Positions 16,190 through 22,160 of a stretch of 22,160 bases of DNA are shown in pieces. Below the pieces are notes generated by a model. It did no database searches and was not told the DNA's origin. It saw only the letters and a list, made by a program, of their open reading frames with translations. The DNA lies in NCBI GenBank assembly GCA_035553895.1, contig DATMJI010000203.1, positions 1 through 22,160 on the forward strand, in the 5' to 3' direction. A program made the position numbers and the translations under genes. Each line of letters begins with the position of its first letter. Positions within the stretch are counted from its first letter, which is position 1. Source of the DNA: JADDRA01 sp035553895. GTDB taxonomy: Bacteria; Actinomycetota; Acidimicrobiia; Acidimicrobiales; CADCSY01.

Positions 16190-16505
16190 CGATGGTCACC
16201 CACACCTCTCCGCCGGCCACCTCGACGTCGTAGGTGGGGACCGGCCTGGTGGCGGGCAGCGTGTCGGGGTCACCGGTCTTCAACGAGAAACAGCTCCCGT
16301 GCTTCCAGCACTCGATCTGGAGGGCGTCGGCGTCGACCTCGCCCTCGCTGAGGGAGTAGTCGGCATGGCTGCAGGTGTCGCCGATGGCGTAGAAGTCCTC
16401 GCCGATGCGCACCAAGGCGATCTGGTGGGCTCCGATCACGAAGCGCCGGGCCTCCCCGGGAACCACCTCGGAGACTGCGCACAGGCGCTGGCGGGATTCA
16501 GCCAC
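16182..16505 (-). CDS. Rieske-type ferredoxin of the SUF operon
   Basis: 107-aa protein with one Rieske [2Fe-2S] domain. The ligands are C45 and H47 in CSHADYSL and C66 and H69 in CWKHGS. Proteins of this type are usually annotated as non-heme iron oxygenase ferredoxin subunit and sit between sufD and sufC in many actinobacteria. The expected role is electron supply during cluster assembly or for a partner oxygenase. GTG 16505 gives an 8-nt overlap with the sufD stop, and the gene overlaps sufC by 8 nt at its other end. The first residues (ESRQRLCAVSEVVPG) match the domain start, so longer starts inside sufD are unlikely. Confidence 0.93.
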   Translation of the reverse strand: MAESRQRLCAVSEVVPGEARRFVIGAHQIALVRIGEDFYAIGDTCSHADYSLSEGEVDADALQIECWKHGSCFSLKTGDPDTLPATRPVPTYDVEVAGGEVWVTIDG

Positions 16506-17796
16506 GGGACCCGTCCTCCCCGCTGTGGCGCCGGTCGAGCTTGCCCGCCATCTCCGCCCGCAGCGGCGCCACGGCTCCGGGCACGGGCAGGCGCTCGAGC
16601 ACCTCTTCGAAGAAGCCGAGGACGATGAGGCGCTCGGCCGTCTCGGGCCGCACCCCCCGGCTCTCCAGATAGAAACGCTGGTCCTCGTCGACCGGGCCCA
16701 CCGCCGAGGCGTGACTGCACCGGACGTCGTTGTTCTCGATCTCCAGGTTGGGGACCGACTCAGCCCACGCCCCGTCGGAGAGCTTGATGTTGCGGTTGGT
16801 CTGGAAGGCGTCGACGCCGGCGGCGTCCTTGCCGATGTGAATGAGCCCGGTGTAGACGGCCCGGGAGCGCCCCTGCACCGCCCCCTTGAAGAGCAGGTTG
16901 GAGGCGGTCCGCGGTGCGACGTGGTCCTGGAGAGTGCGGAAGTCGTGCATCTGGGTGCCCTCGCCGAAGTAGACGGCCGACATCTCCCCCGAGCTGCCGC
17001 GCCCGGCCAGGCACGACTCGACCTCGAGGCGGGCGTAGTCACCCCCGAGGGCGACCATGGCGGTGGAGAAGGTGGCGTCGCGATCCACCCGGCTGGTCTG
17101 GCGACCGAGCTGCCAGACGCGGGGACCGAGCACCTGGGCGTGGACGTAGCGCAGGCGGGACGCCGGCCCGGCGTTGAGCTCGACCGCGGGGACGATCAGG
17201 GCAGCGACGTCACTCGAGGCCGCGTGCTCGTAGACCACCACCTCGCTGTTCTCCCCGGCGTCGACGACCAGGTGGGGAAAGGTGGCGCTGGCGTCGGCGT
17301 CGGTCCAGTGGAGCACGGCGACAGGTGCCGGCACCGTCACGCCCGCAGGTACCCGCACGAGCACGGGATCGGCGCTGAAGGCGTCATGGAGGAGGCGGAA
17401 GGCCCCCTCGGTCCCATCGGCGGGGGCCCCCAGGGTGCTGCCGTCGGGGTCCAGCTCGGCGAGGCGACCCACGGTCAGCCCGGCGGCGGCTGCCTCGTGG
17501 TCGATCTCGACGCTGGCCACCCGGCCGTTGCGGACCATGATCACCGCCGAGCACGGCCCGAGCGCGCCCCGGGTTCCGGCCAGCTCGGCCACCGGGCCGC
17601 CGCCGCTGCCGGAGGCCGGACCCAGCGGGGCGAAGTCGTCCAGGTCCAGCTCGGGGATGCGGCTGTAGCGCCACACCTCCTCCTCCACCGTGGGCAGGGG
17701 CGTGGTGGTGAAGCGCTCGAAGGCCGAGGTGCGGCGCCGGACCAACCAGTCGGGACCGCGATCACTGGCCACGGCATCGGCGGTGAACGAGCTCAG
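16498..17796 (-). CDS. sufD: Fe-S assembly scaffold protein SufD
   Basis: Beta-helix partner of SufB in the SufBC2D scaffold. From the start used here it is 432 aa. The N-terminal helical part includes GPDWLVRRRTSAFERF, PLPTVEEEVWRYSRI and ELDLDDFAPL. The C-terminal part has the SufD pattern YFGEGTQMHDFRTLQDHVAP, SNLLFKGAVQGRSRAVYTGLIHIGKDAAGVDAF (read in pieces), NLEIENNDVRCSHASAVGP and DEDQRFYLESRG. The start is unusual: GTG 17772 has no ribosome-binding site, whereas CTG 17796 lies 5 nt after GAGAGAGG and adds SSFTADAVAS, which resembles typical SufD N-termini. I therefore use CTG; the conservative alternative is 17772. The 108-bp spacer before it holds two small hairpins (17822-17837 and 17863-17875). 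Confidence 0.92.
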   Translation of the reverse strand: MSSFTADAVASDRGPDWLVRRRTSAFERFTTTPLPTVEEEVWRYSRIPELDLDDFAPLGPASGSGGGPVAELAGTRGALGPCSAVIMVRNGRVASVEIDHEAAAAGLTVGRLAELDPDGSTLGAPADGTEGAFRLLHDAFSADPVLVRVPAGVTVPAPVAVLHWTDADASATFPHLVVDAGENSEVVVYEHAASSDVAALIVPAVELNAGPASRLRYVHAQVLGPRVWQLGRQTSRVDRDATFSTAMVALGGDYARLEVESCLAGRGSSGEMSAVYFGEGTQMHDFRTLQDHVAPRTASNLLFKGAVQGRSRAVYTGLIHIGKDAAGVDAFQTNRNIKLSDGAWAESVPNLEIENNDVRCSHASAVGPVDEDQRFYLESRGVRPETAERLIVLGFFEEVLERLPVPGAVAPLRAEMAGKLDRRHSGEDGSRG

Positions 17797-17904
17797 GAGT
17801 ACCTCTCTCGGGGGAAGCAGGGGAGGCCGTCGCCTCCGGGAAACCCCGAGCCTACCGGCGAGGCGGGCCAGGCCCGACCCCAGGAGCGGCGACTCCGCCC
17901 GATT

Positions 17905-18282
17905 TCAGCGCCGGAAGCGCCGGCGCAGGCGGCCGAAGGCGCCCCGCCAGCTGGACCGGCCGGCGCCCGGCCGGGCGGCCCGCTCCGCCTCCACGTCGGC
18001 CAGGATGGCCGGCCCGGCGGCGTTGAGGATCTCCTCGGCCTCGTCCAGCAGGCGACCGACCCCCTCGCCCACACCCACCCCCGGCGGCTCGGGCGGCGTC
18101 GGCGGCGCCACCATGGTCCCGTGGCTCCACCCCACGTCGGCCATGCGCCGCTCGAAGCGCTCGCAGTGGTCGGGGCAGCGCCACGGCGCCTCCGGGGCCA
18201 GATCGAGGTGGCACTTGCGCACCGTCTCCCCATTGGCATACGAGCGACTCTCGAAATGCTTGCACTCCACCCGCATCGGCAT
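17905..18282 (-). CDS. Small Cys-rich protein of unknown function in the suf unit
   Basis: 125 aa from ATG 18282; a second ATG lies two codons later. I recognise no named family. The N-terminal 45 residues hold four cysteines and two histidines in a compact pattern: C7 in VECKHF, C24-H25 in RKCHLDLAPEAPW, then C36, H39 and C40 in RCPDHC. This looks like a zinc or Fe-S site. The middle is Pro/Gly-rich (PPTPPEPPGVGVG), then a helix DEAEEILNAAGPAILADVEAERAARP, and a strongly basic tail GAFGRLRRRFRR. TAAACT 12 nt upstream of the ATG could be a -10 for a leaderless transcript. It lies between sufB and sufD in the same direction, which makes a SUF accessory role likely but unproven. The frame is open far upstream, through the structured repeats, but that part has no protein-like character. 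Confidence 0.72.
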   Translation of the reverse strand: MPMRVECKHFESRSYANGETVRKCHLDLAPEAPWRCPDHCERFERRMADVGWSHGTMVAPPTPPEPPGVGVGEGVGRLLDEAEEILNAAGPAILADVEAERAARPGAGRSSWRGAFGRLRRRFRR

Positions 18283-18334
18283 CAGGTCAAGTTTAGAGAG
18301 ACCTACCGCTCGTCCTTCCGCCACAGTGGGGATA

Positions 18335-18440
18335 GCCGCTAGCGAGTGGGTGGCACCGAGGGGAGGGGCCCACGGGCCGCAGCGCAGCGAGGACCCTTGG
18401 GAGGGGTCCCGCTCGGTGACAGGACCCGCTCGATAGCGGC
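18335..18440. repeat. Structured tandem element, copy A
   Basis: One of two related copies in the 300-bp space 18283-18582 between sufB and the Cys-rich gene. Three nested helices: P1 18335-18346/18429-18440 (one mismatch), P2 CACCGAG 18354-18360/CTCGGTG 18412-18418, and P3 CCCACGGG 18369-18376/CCCTTGGG 18394-18401. The P3 loop carries GCAGCGCAGCGAGGAC (18379-18394), and GGTGACAGGACCCG follows at 18415-18428. GGTCAG occurs just outside P1, as in copy B. No protein-coding sense is seen in this spacer. Confidence 0.75.
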
Positions 18441-18474
18441 GGCGGTCAGCGCCGCCCTCTCTAGAGGTGGGGTA

Positions 18475-18577
18475 GCTGGTGGCGAGGGGTGGCGCCGACG
18501 GAAGGGGCCCGCCCGCCCGCAGCGAAGCGAGGACGGGTGGGAAGGATCCGTCGGTGACAGGACCCGTCGCCACCAGC
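18475..18577. repeat. Structured tandem element, copy B
   Basis: Second copy, 140 bp from copy A. P1 18475-18485/18567-18577 is perfect (GCTGGTGGCGA and its complement). P2 is CCGACGGA 18495-18502/TCCGTCGG 18547-18554, and P3 is CCCGCCCG 18512-18519/CGGGTGGG 18534-18541 with one wobble. The conserved loop GCAGCGAAGCGAGGAC lies at 18519-18534 and GGTGACAGGACCCG at 18553-18566. GGTCAG outside P1 contains the sufB stop codon. Pairs differ from copy A while pairing is kept. Confidence 0.75.
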
Positions 18578-18582
18578 GGGGG

Positions 18583-19980
18583 TCAGCCCACCGACCCTTC
18601 CATCTGCAACTCGATCAGCCGGCTCCACTCGATGGCGTACTCCATGGGCAGGGTGCGGGTGACGGGCTCGACGAAGCCGTTGACGATCATGCCCATGGCC
18701 TGTTCCTCCGACAGGCCCCGGCTCATGAGGTAGAAGAGCTGGTCGTCGCCCACCTTGGAGACGGTGGCCTCGTGGCCCACCACGGCATCGCGCTCGCCGA
18801 TCTCCATGTAGGGGTAGGTGTCCGAGACGCTGTGGTCATCGAGAATGAGGGCGTCGCACTGGACGTGGCTCTTGCACCCGTAGGCGCCGTCCTCCACCCG
18901 GACCAGGCCCCGGTAGCTGGTGCGCCCGCCGTCTTTGGAGATGGACTTGGACACGATGCGGCTGGTCGTCTCGGGAGCGGCGTGGGTCATCTTGGCCCCG
19001 GCATCCTGGTGCTGGCCCTCGCCGGCGTAGGCCACCGAGAGCACCTCGCCCGATGCCTTGGGGCCGACCATGACCACGGCCGGGTACTTCATGGTGAGGC
19101 GGCTGCCGATGTTGCCGTCGATCCACTCCATGTGGCCCTCGGCCTCCACCCGGGCCCGCTTGGTGACCAGGTTGAACACGTTGTTGGACCAGTTCTGGAT
19201 GGTGGTGTAGGTGACCCGGGCCGAGGGCTTGACCACGATCTCGACCACGGCCGAGTGCAGCGAGTCGGAGGTGTACACCGGGGCCGAGCACCCCTCGATG
19301 TAGTGCACCTTGGAGCCCTCGTCGGCGATGATCAGGGTCCGCTCGAACTGGCCCATGTTCTCGGCGTTGATGCGGAAGTAGGCCTGCAGCGGCATCTCCA
19401 CCTCGACCCCGGGGGGGACGTAGATGAACGACCCACCGGACCACACGGCGGTGTTGAGGGCGGCGAACTTGTTGTCGTTGGCGGGGATGACCTTGCCGAA
19501 GTAGGCCCGCACGATCTCGGGGTGCTCGCGCAGGGCGGTGTCCATGTCGCAGAAGATGACCCCCTGGGCCTCGAGGTCCTCCCGGTTCTTGTGGTAGACG
19601 ACCTCGGACTCGTACTGGGCCGTCACCCCGGCCAGGTACTTGCGCTCGGCTTCGGGGATCCCCAGCTTCTCGTAGGTGGCCTTGACCGACTCGGGCAGCT
19701 CGTCCCAAGCGTCGACCTGCTTGTCGGTGGGCTTGATGTAGTAGTAGATGTTGTCGAGGTAGATCTCCGACATGTCGCCGCCCCAGGTGGGCATGGGCCG
19801 GCGCTCGAAGTGGCGCAGCGCCTTGAGCCGGCGGTCGCGCACCCAGTCGGGCTCGCCCTTCATCCACGACATCTCGTTGACGATGTCGGCGTTGAGGCCC
19901 CGCTTGGGCTTGAAGACGTACTCCTCGGCGTCGCTCCAGCCGAGCTTGTATCGTCCGAGATCGAGATCGGTGACTGCCAT
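18583..19980 (-). CDS. sufB: Fe-S assembly scaffold protein SufB
   Basis: Core scaffold subunit on which [Fe-S] clusters are assembled with SufC and SufD. It is 465 aa, full length, and without the intein found in some actinobacterial SufB proteins. Visible family segments are YKLGWSDAEEYVFKPKRGLN, GTDM-like WGGDMSEIYLDNIYYYIKP, YESEVVYHK, GSFIYVPPGVEVEMPLQAYFRIN, YIEGCSAPVYTSDSLHSA and, near the C-terminus, the cluster-linked cysteine in YGCKSHVQCDALILDD followed by HSVSDTYPYMEIGE. The ATG at 19980 follows GAAGGAAGGA. It is first in the minus-strand suf unit and divergent from oligopeptidase B, with only 46 bp between starts. It is followed by about 300 bp with two structured repeats before the next gene, unlike the tightly overlapping genes further on. 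Confidence 0.97.
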   Translation of the reverse strand: MAVTDLDLGRYKLGWSDAEEYVFKPKRGLNADIVNEMSWMKGEPDWVRDRRLKALRHFERRPMPTWGGDMSEIYLDNIYYYIKPTDKQVDAWDELPESVKATYEKLGIPEAERKYLAGVTAQYESEVVYHKNREDLEAQGVIFCDMDTALREHPEIVRAYFGKVIPANDNKFAALNTAVWSGGSFIYVPPGVEVEMPLQAYFRINAENMGQFERTLIIADEGSKVHYIEGCSAPVYTSDSLHSAVVEIVVKPSARVTYTTIQNWSNNVFNLVTKRARVEAEGHMEWIDGNIGSRLTMKYPAVVMVGPKASGEVLSVAYAGEGQHQDAGAKMTHAAPETTSRIVSKSISKDGGRTSYRGLVRVEDGAYGCKSHVQCDALILDDHSVSDTYPYMEIGERDAVVGHEATVSKVGDDQLFYLMSRGLSEEQAMGMIVNGFVEPVTRTLPMEYAIEWSRLIELQMEGSVG

Positions 19981-20011
19981 CGGGCTGTCCTTCCTTCGCT
20001 TCCTAGCGGGC

Positions 20012-20024
20012 AGGAGTTTCTCCT
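20012..20024. promoter_or_regulatory. AGGAG-TTT-CTCCT dyad in the sufB/ptrB divergent spacer
   Basis: Perfect 5-bp arms around TTT. The left arm is the ribosome-binding site of the oligopeptidase gene (10 nt before its GTG), so the hairpin could block it. On the minus strand it lies in the sufB leader, next to GGAT-N7-ATCC (20028-20042). Candidate -10 hexamers for sufB are TACTAT (20036-20031) and TAGGAT (20045-20040). Confidence 0.35.
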
Positions 20025-20026
20025 AC

Positions 20027-22160
20027 GTGGATAGTAACAATCCTACCCGCCGCGAGCATCCCACCACTCCCCCGGCCGCCCGGCGAGAGGCCACGTCACG
20101 GGAGTGCCACGGCGACGTCGTGGTCGACCACTATGCCTGGCTGCGCACGCGGGGCAAGGACGATCCCGAGGTGCGGGCCTACCTCGAGGCCGAGAACGCC
20201 TGGACGGAGGCCTCCCTGGGGGACGCCGCCGGCCTGCGGGAACGGCTGTTCGTGGAGATCAAGTCCCGGGTGCAGGAGACCGACCTGTCGGTGCCGGTGC
20301 GCAAGGGGGGGTGGTGGTACTACTCCCGCACCGAGGAGGGCGCCCAGTACCCCATCCACTGCCGCAAGGCAGTGCGTCCCGATGACGGCCACGGCCCGGC
20401 CGAGGAGGAGGCCGAGCAGGTCATGCTCGACCAGAACGTGGAGGCCGGTGACGCCGAGCACTTCGCCGTGGGCGCCTTCGACACCACACCCGACGCCGGC
20501 GTGCTGGCCTGGTCGTTCGACACCGACGGCGACGAGCTCTACACCATGCGCTTCCGCGACCTTGCCACCGGCGCCGACCTGCCCGACGTCATCGAGGGGA
20601 CCTACTACGGGACCGCCTGGGCTGCCGACGGCGCCACCTTCTTCTACGTCCGCCCCGACGACGCCATGCGGCCCTATCAGCTGTGGCGCCACCGGCTCGG
20701 GACCCCCGCCGGCGACGACATCCTCGTCCACACCGAGGAGGACGAGCGCTTCTTCCTCGGCGTGGGCACCACCAAGGACGAGCGCTACCTCCTGCTGGGT
20801 TTGGAGAGCAAGGTCACCAGCGAGGTCCGGTTCCTCGACGCCACCGATCCCACCGGTGCCTTCCGGGTGGTCGAGCCCCGGCACCAGGACGTGGAGTACT
20901 CGCTGGAGCACTGGAACGGTCGCTTCGTCATCGTCACCAACGCCGGCGGGGCGGAGAATTTCAAGCTGGTGTCGGCGCCGGTGGAGACGCCGGGGCGCGA
21001 CCACTGGGACGAGGTGGTGGGCCACCGGAGCGACGTCAAGCTCAGCGGCGTCGACGTCTTCGCCCGCCACCTGGTGTTCTTCGAGCGGGCCGAGGGGCTG
21101 CGGCGCATCCGGGTGCGCGTGCTCGGCGGCGACGGCCTGGACGGCAGCGACCACACCATCGAACAGCCGGAGGCCGTCTCCACCGCCGGTGGCGGCGCCA
21201 ACCCGGAGTTCGACGCCTCGGTGCTGCGCTACGGCTACTCCTCGATGGTCACCCCGTCGTCGGTGTTCGACTACGACATGGACACCCGGGAACGCACGCT
21301 GCTCAAACAGCAACCGGTGCTCGGCGGCTACGACCCCGACCGCTACGTCACCGAGCGGTTGTGGGCCACGGCCGAGGACGGGACGGCCGTGCCCATCTCC
21401 GTGGTGCGCAGGATCGACCGCATGCGGGAGGTGGGCTCGCCGGCCCTGCTCTACGGCTACGGCTCCTACGAGGCCAGTTTGGACCCGACGTTCTCCTCGG
21501 CCCGCCTCAGCCTGCTCGACCGGGGCTTCGTCTTCGCCATCGCCCATGTGCGCGGCGGCGGGGAGATGGGCCGGCGGTGGTACACCGACGGCAAGCTGGC
21601 CAACAAGCGCAACACCTTCGACGACTTCATCGCCTGTGCCCGCTACCTGGTCGAGCAGGGCTGGACCTCGCCGGCCAAGCTGGCCATCCGCGGGGGCAGC
21701 GCCGGTGGGCTGCTGGTGGGGGCGGTGCTCAACATGGCGCCCGACGCCTTCGGGGCGGCCGTCGCCGAGGTGCCCTTCGTCGACGTGCTCGAGGCCATCC
21801 TCGACGCCTCCCTGCCCCTCACCGTCCTCGAGTGGGAGGAGTGGGGCAATCCGGTCGAGTCGGCGGAGATGTACGCCTACATGAAGAGCTACGACCCCTA
21901 CCTCAACGTCGAGGCCCATCCCTACCCGCCCCTGCTGGTGACCGCCGGGATCAACGACCCCCGGGTCCCTTACTGGCAACCGGCCAAGTGGGTGGCCCGC
22001 CTGCGCGCCACCAAGACCGACGCCAACCCCCTGCTGCTCAAGACCGAGATGGGCGCCGGCCACATGGGCCCGTCAGGCCGCTACGACGCCTGGCGGGACG
22101 AGGCCCTGGTCTACGCCTTCCTCCTCACCGTGCTCGGCGTGGAGCCCGCCCCGGAGCCCC
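20027..22160 (+). CDS. ptrB: Oligopeptidase B (S9A prolyl oligopeptidase family), last residues missing
   Basis: Cytoplasmic serine peptidase that cleaves short peptides after Arg or Lys. 711 codons are seen, and comparison with the 686-aa E. coli enzyme suggests only a few residues are lost at the right edge. The N-terminal HGDVVVDHYAWLR and DDPEVRAYLEAENAW are typical; a beta-propeller follows, then the catalytic domain with LLYGYGSYEAS and HVRGGGEMGRRWYTDG. The triad is S558 in GGSAGGLL, D644 in NDPRVPYWQ and H679 in GAGHMG, each 26-27 residues beyond E. coli S532, D617 and H652, so spacing is conserved. GTG 20027 is inferred: it is in frame, has AGGAG 10 nt upstream, and leaves about 27 residues before the conserved HGDVVVD. 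Divergent from sufB. Confidence 0.93.
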   Translation, partial: MDSNNPTRREHPTTPPAARREATSRECHGDVVVDHYAWLRTRGKDDPEVRAYLEAENAWTEASLGDAAGLRERLFVEIKSRVQETDLSVPVRKGGWWYYSRTEEGAQYPIHCRKAVRPDDGHGPAEEEAEQVMLDQNVEAGDAEHFAVGAFDTTPDAGVLAWSFDTDGDELYTMRFRDLATGADLPDVIEGTYYGTAWAADGATFFYVRPDDAMRPYQLWRHRLGTPAGDDILVHTEEDERFFLGVGTTKDERYLLLGLESKVTSEVRFLDATDPTGAFRVVEPRHQDVEYSLEHWNGRFVIVTNAGGAENFKLVSAPVETPGRDHWDEVVGHRSDVKLSGVDVFARHLVFFERAEGLRRIRVRVLGGDGLDGSDHTIEQPEAVSTAGGGANPEFDASVLRYGYSSMVTPSSVFDYDMDTRERTLLKQQPVLGGYDPDRYVTERLWATAEDGTAVPISVVRRIDRMREVGSPALLYGYGSYEASLDPTFSSARLSLLDRGFVFAIAHVRGGGEMGRRWYTDGKLANKRNTFDDFIACARYLVEQGWTSPAKLAIRGGSAGGLLVGAVLNMAPDAFGAAVAEVPFVDVLEAILDASLPLTVLEWEEWGNPVESAEMYAYMKSYDPYLNVEAHPYPPLLVTAGINDPRVPYWQPAKWVARLRATKTDANPLLLKTEMGAGHMGPSGRYDAWRDEALVYAFLLTVLGVEPAPEP

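Noticed and set aside
18283..18573. Upstream extension of the Cys-rich gene to 18573
   Set aside because: The added 97 residues come from the structured tandem repeats and are low complexity; the Cys motif and protein-like sequence start at 18282.
18283..18582. CRISPR array or tRNA in the sufB-distal spacer
   Set aside because: Only two diverged copies, each palindromic and 140 bp apart, with no spacer-repeat pattern; no tRNA T-loop or anticodon arm is visible.
20133..21884. Plus-strand 583-codon frame starting with ATG 20133
   Set aside because: Out of frame with the peptidase; Arg/Pro/Ser/Thr-rich composition typical of a shifted high-GC frame.
20096..22063. 655-codon minus-strand open frame opposite oligopeptidase B
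   Set aside because: The plus strand encodes a full S9A peptidase with correctly spaced catalytic residues, so the antisense frame is a shadow.

Overview
The window is about 70% G+C or higher (visual estimate), with dense coding, many GTG starts, 4-nt GTGA stop/start overlaps and several candidate leaderless promoters. The families present point to Actinomycetota, with an uncultured member of class Acidimicrobiia as my best guess. These are a homodimeric-type pyruvate dehydrogenase E1 (AceE), the actinobacterial HhH-GPD repair protein, SufU and a Suf-linked Rieske ferredoxin. The class is inferred from gene content only.

Layout. 1-3361 (minus): a hydantoinase/oxoprolinase pair, hyuA then hyuB; hyuB runs off the left edge. 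3435-4472 (minus): RNase HI fused to a YpsA-like SLOG domain. 4535-7225 (plus): aceE. 7347-7934 (plus): HhH-GPD repair protein. 8041-8811 (minus): alpha/beta hydrolase. 9029-9559 (minus): membrane-anchored protein of unknown function. 9597-10205 (plus): metallo-beta-lactamase-fold hydrolase. 10239-10745 (minus): CHRD lipoprotein. 10900-14444 (plus): sufC-sufS-sufU followed by a NYN-domain protein and a MOSC protein. 14499-15074 (minus): a small integral membrane protein. 15159-19980 (minus, transcribed right to left): sufB, a small Cys-rich protein, sufD, a Rieske ferredoxin, a second sufC and a pterin-carbinolamine dehydratase. 20027 to the right edge (plus): oligopeptidase B, almost complete.

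The main biological theme is Fe-S cluster assembly. The SUF system is split into two convergent transcription units, each with its own SufC ATPase. The plus-strand unit supplies sulfur (SufS desulfurase, SufU sulfur acceptor). The minus-strand unit supplies the SufBCD scaffold with accessory proteins. No SufR or SufT gene is present in the window.

The most unusual signals are not genes. First, between sufB and the Cys-rich gene lie two tandem copies, about 140 bp apart, of a structured element whose three helices are conserved through compensatory base changes. Second, long concentric palindromes recur from about 1.8 to 10.8 kb. Two lie in frame inside hyuA, two make up most of the RNase HI-SLOG linker, one swallows the hyuA ribosome-binding site, and two more are intergenic. 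Several share a core resembling AGGATCG..GGTCGC and bring in codons unusual for this genome, reminiscent of protein-coding palindromic elements. Third, the left edge carries an exact 117-bp copy of an internal hyuB segment, either an in-frame 828-bp tandem duplication or an assembly chimera.
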